Positions 22,198-26,478 of a stretch of 26,478 bases of DNA are shown here, in pieces. The notes beneath the pieces are model-generated. The model made no database searches. It had not been told where the DNA came from and saw only the letters and a list, made by a program, of their open reading frames with translations. Source of the stretch: CAZISM01 sp964541895 (GTDB lineage Bacteria > Zhuqueibacterota > Zhuqueibacteria > Residuimicrobiales > Residuimicrobiaceae); NCBI GenBank assembly GCA_964541895.1, contig CAZISM010000077.1, forward strand, positions 1 to 26,478. Reading direction: 5' to 3'. Each line of letters begins with the position of its first letter. The first letter of the stretch is position 1. The position numbers and the translations under genes were made by a program.

Positions 22198-23441
22198 GTC
22201 CGGACCTTTCGTACAAACGAGAGAAAAGCGAGTCCATTGAGTAACAGCGACAACGTCACGAGAATAGAAAAATGGGCAGAGAGGTCAACCTGGTTTGTTC
22301 CGGCCGCCAGCACCTGTTGCAAACCATCTATGCACCAGAAAACCGGGGAAAACTTTCCAGCCGATTGCAGGCTTTCCGGCAGCATGTTAAACGGCAGCAT
22401 GGCGCCGCCCAGCATGCTAAAGATAATGATCACCACCGGCAGGATCGCTGACGCCTGGGTGCGTGTGCGCACCAAACCATAGACCAGACCAATGAGGCCG
22501 GTCAACGTCGCCGTAGCAGCCACCAGGACGCTCACGAACAGCAGCGGATGAGCGATCTGCAGGGAAAAGAGCACCAGTGCGAACAACCACATGACCAGTT
22601 GCGACAGCAAGCCGGCGGCAAACATGAACAGCAGCTTGGCCGCCGTGTATTCGGCCGCACCGGCCGGGCTCACCAGCATGCGATAGAGCGTTCGAGTCTC
22701 CCTCTCGCGAAAGGTATCCTTGGCTACGGTGTCGAGCATGAACAGCAGAGCCATAATGCCCATACCGGACAACATATAGCCGAATAACAAAGAATGGTCC
22801 GAGCTCGTCTTTTTTCCTTCTGTGTCCAATGTGGACCTGGCTACCTTTAGTCGCGGCGGCAAAAGATATTTCTCTCCCTGCTTGAACAATCGACTGATGG
22901 CCACAGAGACATCGGCTACCTCTTTTTCCGTCAATTGAGCATGGCCTTGTGAACCCTGGCGAATCCTGGCCATCGGATCAGCGGCGATATGCAACAGTCG
23001 ATCGCCCGCCTCGCTCAGAATCTGCACGGTTTCTTCGGCGATTTTGGGTGCAAAACTCTGACTCGGATTTTTAATCAAACCCAGCGCCACCGGCGTGCCG
23101 GCCAGCAACGAGTCGCCGAAACCTGCAGGAATTACCAGCAGGGCCGACGCGTCCCCCTGGTCCATCCGTTTCCTGCCGCTGCCCGTTGCCACCTTTTCCA
23201 CCTGAAACATCTGTGCCAGTTCGCCGCGTGAAAATGCACCCAGCAGCATCTGGGAAGCAAAACCGTCGTCATAATCTTCCACCAAAAGGTGTACGCGCGG
23301 CCTAACCGCCGACGTGTTGCCGGTTCCAAAGATGGAGCCAAGCATCAACGCGGCCAACAGCGGAATCAGAACCAGCACGATGATACCACCGGGATTGCGC
23401 CATCGCCGCAACAGGTCTTTGTAGAGCAAGGTCCGTATCAA
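22194..23441 (-). CDS. ABC-2 family exporter permease, first subunit
   Basis: The product is 415 residues with the same layout as its partner: a first helix (about 20-38), a large extracytoplasmic domain (about 45-215) and five C-terminal helices (about 220-405). The coupling element TFRERETRTLYRMLVSP lies near 250. The start is a TTG at 23441 inside the ATPase stop region (TTGA), preceded by AAGGGAG about 8 nt upstream; the next ATG would delete the first helix. Overlaps at both ends show that all three exporter genes are translated as one unit. The two permeases probably make a heterodimer. Confidence 0.88.
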   Translation of the reverse strand: MIRTLLYKDLLRRWRNPGGIIVLVLIPLLAALMLGSIFGTGNTSAVRPRVHLLVEDYDDGFASQMLLGAFSRGELAQMFQVEKVATGSGRKRMDQGDASALLVIPAGFGDSLLAGTPVALGLIKNPSQSFAPKIAEETVQILSEAGDRLLHIAADPMARIRQGSQGHAQLTEKEVADVSVAISRLFKQGEKYLLPPRLKVARSTLDTEGKKTSSDHSLLFGYMLSGMGIMALLFMLDTVAKDTFRERETRTLYRMLVSPAGAAEYTAAKLLFMFAAGLLSQLVMWLFALVLFSLQIAHPLLFVSVLVAATATLTGLIGLVYGLVRTRTQASAILPVVIIIFSMLGGAMLPFNMLPESLQSAGKFSPVFWCIDGLQQVLAAGTNQVDLSAHFSILVTLSLLLNGLAFLSFVRKVRT

Positions 23442-24364
23442 TCGCGCAACTCCCTTCCGGTTAATTTAAGAAAGGCGGAATCGAGACTGGGTTCCTTGAT
23501 GGCCAGATTGTCGATGACAAAACCGTTTTCCAGCAATTTTTCAATCAACACGCCGGTGCCGGTCTGCAGAGGCAAACTGTACACCACCTCGGACAATTGT
23601 AACGAGAGCAGTGAAACCTGCGTGAGCGTTTGCGGCAACGCCTGCGCCATCTCGGCCGAAAAACGGCCGCTGACCTTGACCAGGCGATTTTCGCCGACGA
23701 TCTGGCTGATTTCATCTCTTGTGCCCATGGCCAGCAGGCGGCCACGATCGATGATGGCGAGCCGGTCACACAACAGGTCCGCTTCGTCGAGATAGTGGGT
23801 GGTATAGAGGATGGTGGTGCCGCTGCCGGCAATAGCACGCACCATGTCCAGCATACTGTGCCTACCCTGCGGATCGATGCCGACCGTGGGCTCATCCAGC
23901 AGCAACAGCTTGGGCCGGTGGATCATGCCAATAGCAAGATTGAGCCGCCGCTTCATGCCGCCGGAATAGGTTTTTACACGATCGCGGGCCCGTTCCTTCA
24001 AGCCGGTAGCCTCCAATAACTCGTCGACGCGCATGTGCAGCGCCGGCTTTGCCAGACGGTATAGCCGACCCCAAAAGTGCAGGTTTTCCAGTGCCGATAA
24101 CTCTTCATAGACCGCCACGTCCTGCGGCACCACCCCCAGCTGCTCGCGCCAGCGTGGCGAGCTGTTGACGACATCAACCCCGTCGACGCGGATTTGTCCG
24201 GAATCGGGCTTGAGCAATGAACAGATCATGTTGATCGTGGTGGTTTTGCCCGCTCCGTTGGGGCCGAGAAAGCCAAAAATCTCACCCTTGTGCACGCTGA
24301 AAGAGACGTGGTCGACGGCGACGTGTTGCCCGAACGACTTGCTTACATCTATTAGGTCCAGCAT
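23438..24364 (-). CDS. ABC-2 exporter ATPase
   Basis: The product is a 308-residue ABC ATPase of the drug/lipid exporter type. Walker A GPNGAGKTT (34-42), Q81 of the Q loop, the signature YSGGM (133-137), Walker B LLLLDEP (153-159) and the H loop H190 are all intact. After about residue 215 it has a C-terminal extension of the DrrA/NodI kind. It heads the three-gene operon with its stop codon overlapping the first permease. The ATG at 24364 has only a weak AGG upstream. An 81-nt gap separates it from the glycosidase-like gene upstream on the same strand, without a visible terminator, so some read-through is possible. Confidence 0.93.
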   Translation of the reverse strand: MLDLIDVSKSFGQHVAVDHVSFSVHKGEIFGFLGPNGAGKTTTINMICSLLKPDSGQIRVDGVDVVNSSPRWREQLGVVPQDVAVYEELSALENLHFWGRLYRLAKPALHMRVDELLEATGLKERARDRVKTYSGGMKRRLNLAIGMIHRPKLLLLDEPTVGIDPQGRHSMLDMVRAIAGSGTTILYTTHYLDEADLLCDRLAIIDRGRLLAMGTRDEISQIVGENRLVKVSGRFSAEMAQALPQTLTQVSLLSLQLSEVVYSLPLQTGTGVLIEKLLENGFVIDNLAIKEPSLDSAFLKLTGRELRD

Positions 24365-24445
24365 ACCTGATACGCTCCATATAAAGTCGAGACGGCCATG
24401 GTGATTTGATATTGTGCTTGATCATTTAATCGATTAGAAACTTGC

Positions 24446-26359
24446 TTATTGACCACCCAAACGATTTATGGATGGATCCAGAACCAGGAATCCGTTTTGC
24501 CGCACCACGCCCAGTTCCTTGTCCAAACCGGCCGCCACCCCATCCTCGCCTGTTAATCCCAGTTGCTTGCGCACCTCCCGCCGCAGCCACCAATATCCCG
24601 AGTTCCAGGAGTAGAGATGATGACCGTGCGGTTTGCCGTTTACCGTGCTGATGGATTCGTGGAATGCCGGCATAACAGCCAGTTCCTTCTTTAGCCGCCA
24701 TAAGGTCTGCTCATCGAGCCATTTTTCATCCATGCCGTGAATCAGTCCGTCGAGATAATTGGCGGCGTCGTTCAGAAACCAGGAGCCGCCGTAGGTATAG
24801 ACGCCGCTGTGGCCCTCCAGCAGATCACCGTTGGCTTTGGAGATGACGCGCATGCCATAGGGCGACTGGATACGCAACGAGGTTTCCAGATGACGTCGAA
24901 CCAATTCGTCCGGCAACAGTTTTTGGCCGAACACAGCAAAGGTCAGCACTTCGCCGTACAGCGCATCCTGGCCCACATGCTCCTGCTGCTTCAGGCTGGT
25001 GGCCATATAGCCGCCGGCTTCGTTGAACATGCGCCGATAGCCGGCGATCGCCTGTTCGATCTCTTTATCCGTGACCGCAAAACCGAGCTCTTTAGCCGCC
25101 AGGAGTGCGCCGCAATGAAAGCCCTGATCGGAGGAAGGCGCATCGTCATCGTCGTAGGGCAGCTGATCGTGATAAGTTTTGTATGCCTTGGAGTTTGGCT
25201 GTAAACGCGGTGGAATATACAATCCATCACTCTCATGTCCACGAATGAAACGATAGGCCCGTTCCACGGTGCGCATGTCGATATCGCCGCCGGCCCGTTT
25301 CACCAGCACCGACCAGATGAGATAATATTGCGCATTGTCCTCATAATTGATGCGGTCAAAAAATGCAGCGCCATGGGCTTCGCGGTCGTAATACGGATCA
25401 TCCAGTCCGCGGCTCATATAAAAACCGTCCGACACCCACTGCTTCCAGCCGTAGCCGATGCCGGAAATGAACAGATAATCGCTCTCCGGTCGCAGCAGGT
25501 TGCGGCGCAACAGGAGATAGGAGGTGTTGCGCAAAATGGCTTCCAGGCTGGAGCCGTTGAAACCCTTGCCGTTGGCCAGGGCCAGATGCGCCGCCAGTTG
25601 GACATCATAAAAGGTGCGTACCGGTGCAGAAAAAATCCAGGTCGTCCAGCTTTGCGTTTCGCCTTTTTCAATATGCTGCCAGCCGTCAAAGCGACTGCGA
25701 TACACGGTGGTGGCGTCGACCGAGCGGGGGATCATGATCGTTCGTTTTGCAGACCCGTCCCCGTTGCATAATGACAAACGCCGGTTTTGCGGATCAAAGG
25801 TCATGACGCTGCGATTTTCCCACATACCCGGCGTGTCGCCGATGATGCCGTACAGCATATCCCCTTTTCGCCAACCCAGAAAGGGAAACGTTTGTCGACC
25901 GGCTCGGTCGAATTCCGGACCGCCGCAACCGGGAAAATAGGACGCCGGTTGCGCCTCTGCCGCGGTGAAAGAATAATAGGTGCCGCCGGGCGGCGTGGTC
26001 CAGCCGAAATCCATATAATAGCGTTGATCCGTTTCCGCTTTGACCGTTACCGTTCGTTCGAGCAGTTGTGGAGTGATGACTCGAACCGTTTCCGAGATCA
26101 TTAATCCTGGCGCATGTCCTCCCGAAAGCGAACACGTGCCGTTCTTATTCTCTTTATGGCGATACACGACGATCGAGCTGTCACCGGGTTGTACCACTTT
26201 CAGGCCTGGTGGACGGCCGGCTGCTGAAAAAACGGTCAGATCATTATCCACGATCTGCATATAGCTGCCCTGACCGGCGGTAACGACTTTTGGTCGAATA
26301 TCGGCACGCCCCAGGGTTGCAATCAAGAGACAACCATAAAGAAGTAAATACTTTTTCAT
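24446..26359 (-). CDS. Secreted six-hairpin (alpha/alpha barrel) glycosidase-like protein
   Basis: The product is 637 residues with a Sec signal peptide (about 1-20). The N-terminal half is rich in beta-strands. From about residue 245 the protein is helical with short aromatic Gly/Asp motifs (NYEDNAQYYLIWS, QGFHCGALLAAKELG, EHVGQDALYGE, YGGSWFLNDAANYLDG, YSWNSGYWWLRREV). This is the pattern of six-hairpin glycosidases related to debranching enzymes and rhamnosidases. The precise CAZy family is not clear to me, and the acid/base residues cannot be assigned. The ATG at 26359 was chosen because GAGG lies 5 nt upstream; a GTG at 26365 overlaps that site. It probably degrades or debranches an external oligosaccharide. 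A promoter candidate lies 37-64 nt upstream. Confidence 0.78.
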   Translation of the reverse strand: MKKYLLLYGCLLIATLGRADIRPKVVTAGQGSYMQIVDNDLTVFSAAGRPPGLKVVQPGDSSIVVYRHKENKNGTCSLSGGHAPGLMISETVRVITPQLLERTVTVKAETDQRYYMDFGWTTPPGGTYYSFTAAEAQPASYFPGCGGPEFDRAGRQTFPFLGWRKGDMLYGIIGDTPGMWENRSVMTFDPQNRRLSLCNGDGSAKRTIMIPRSVDATTVYRSRFDGWQHIEKGETQSWTTWIFSAPVRTFYDVQLAAHLALANGKGFNGSSLEAILRNTSYLLLRRNLLRPESDYLFISGIGYGWKQWVSDGFYMSRGLDDPYYDREAHGAAFFDRINYEDNAQYYLIWSVLVKRAGGDIDMRTVERAYRFIRGHESDGLYIPPRLQPNSKAYKTYHDQLPYDDDDAPSSDQGFHCGALLAAKELGFAVTDKEIEQAIAGYRRMFNEAGGYMATSLKQQEHVGQDALYGEVLTFAVFGQKLLPDELVRRHLETSLRIQSPYGMRVISKANGDLLEGHSGVYTYGGSWFLNDAANYLDGLIHGMDEKWLDEQTLWRLKKELAVMPAFHESISTVNGKPHGHHLYSWNSGYWWLRREVRKQLGLTGEDGVAAGLDKELGVVRQNGFLVLDPSINRLGGQ

Positions 26360-26395
26360 CCTCACCTCAATTATCGAAAAGCTGTGCTCACCACT

Positions 26396-26423
26396 ATAAT
26401 ACTATCTCTATTTCTAGATTCAA
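26396..26423 (-). promoter_or_regulatory. Candidate promoter for the glycosidase-like gene
   Basis: On the minus strand TTGAAT (26423-26418) and TATTAT (26401-26396) are separated by 16 nt, about 37 nt upstream of the ATG at 26359. The surrounding 110 bases are strongly AT-rich and hold no other feature. Confidence 0.5.
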
Positions 26424-26478
26424 AAAGAAATCTGTTTTTTACTTGCTTTTTAGTCCAATTTAATATATTATATAATAC

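Overview
This window looks like chromosomal DNA from a Gram-negative, uncultured-type bacterium that degrades carbohydrates. The sequence resembles the FCB group and relatives (Bacteroidota, Calditrichota, KSB1-like). That placement is an inference from gene families (Tat- and lipobox-bearing sugar enzymes, DUF1080, a multi-PAS hybrid kinase, a RprXY-like two-component pair) and is not certain. No rRNA, tRNA, CRISPR array, intact insertion sequence or phage gene was seen. Most genes lie on the minus strand.

Positions 1-10459 hold real genes separated by long gaps rich in relics. A Tat-exported protein runs off the left edge. The next 930 bases hold direct repeats, hairpins and the N-terminal stub of a REP-associated (Y1) transposase. 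Then comes a 1442-residue hybrid kinase (REC, seven PAS, HisKA/HATPase, REC). Upstream of it is a broken signalling gene that seems to be stitched from CheR, HAMP-GAF-kinase and receiver pieces by two deletions. After that come a HExxH lipoprotein peptidase, a possible RHH antitoxin relic, an alkaline phosphatase fragment and an exported rhamnose-mutarotase-like protein. Four copies of a roughly 70-nt hairpin element (A 1266, B 7812, D 10218, C 10313) lie in the gaps of this part and nowhere else in the window.

Positions 10460-18718 are compact and intact. They hold a DUF1080 lipoprotein, an overlapping sensor kinase/OmpR-type regulator pair, and a divergently transcribed nitronate-monooxygenase-like flavoprotein. 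A perfect 28-bp palindrome separates the flavoprotein from a convergent run: a SASA-type esterase, a LEA-14/WHy protein and a Tat-exported mandelate-racemase-family enzyme. With the glycosidase-like protein at the right edge and the mutarotase, these suggest an extracytoplasmic route for acylated or oxidised sugars.

Positions 18814-24364 hold a small Cro/C1-type regulator coupled to a membrane protein with two copies of a DERQ/FSSHIA motif. They also hold a UbiA-family prenyltransferase and a translationally coupled three-gene ABC-2 exporter. The right edge holds a large secreted six-hairpin glycosidase-like gene with a recognisable promoter.

The least-explained items are the hairpin element family beside the transposase stub, the chimeric kinase pseudogene, the cysteine-cluster PAS domain, and the duplicated-motif membrane protein with its regulator.
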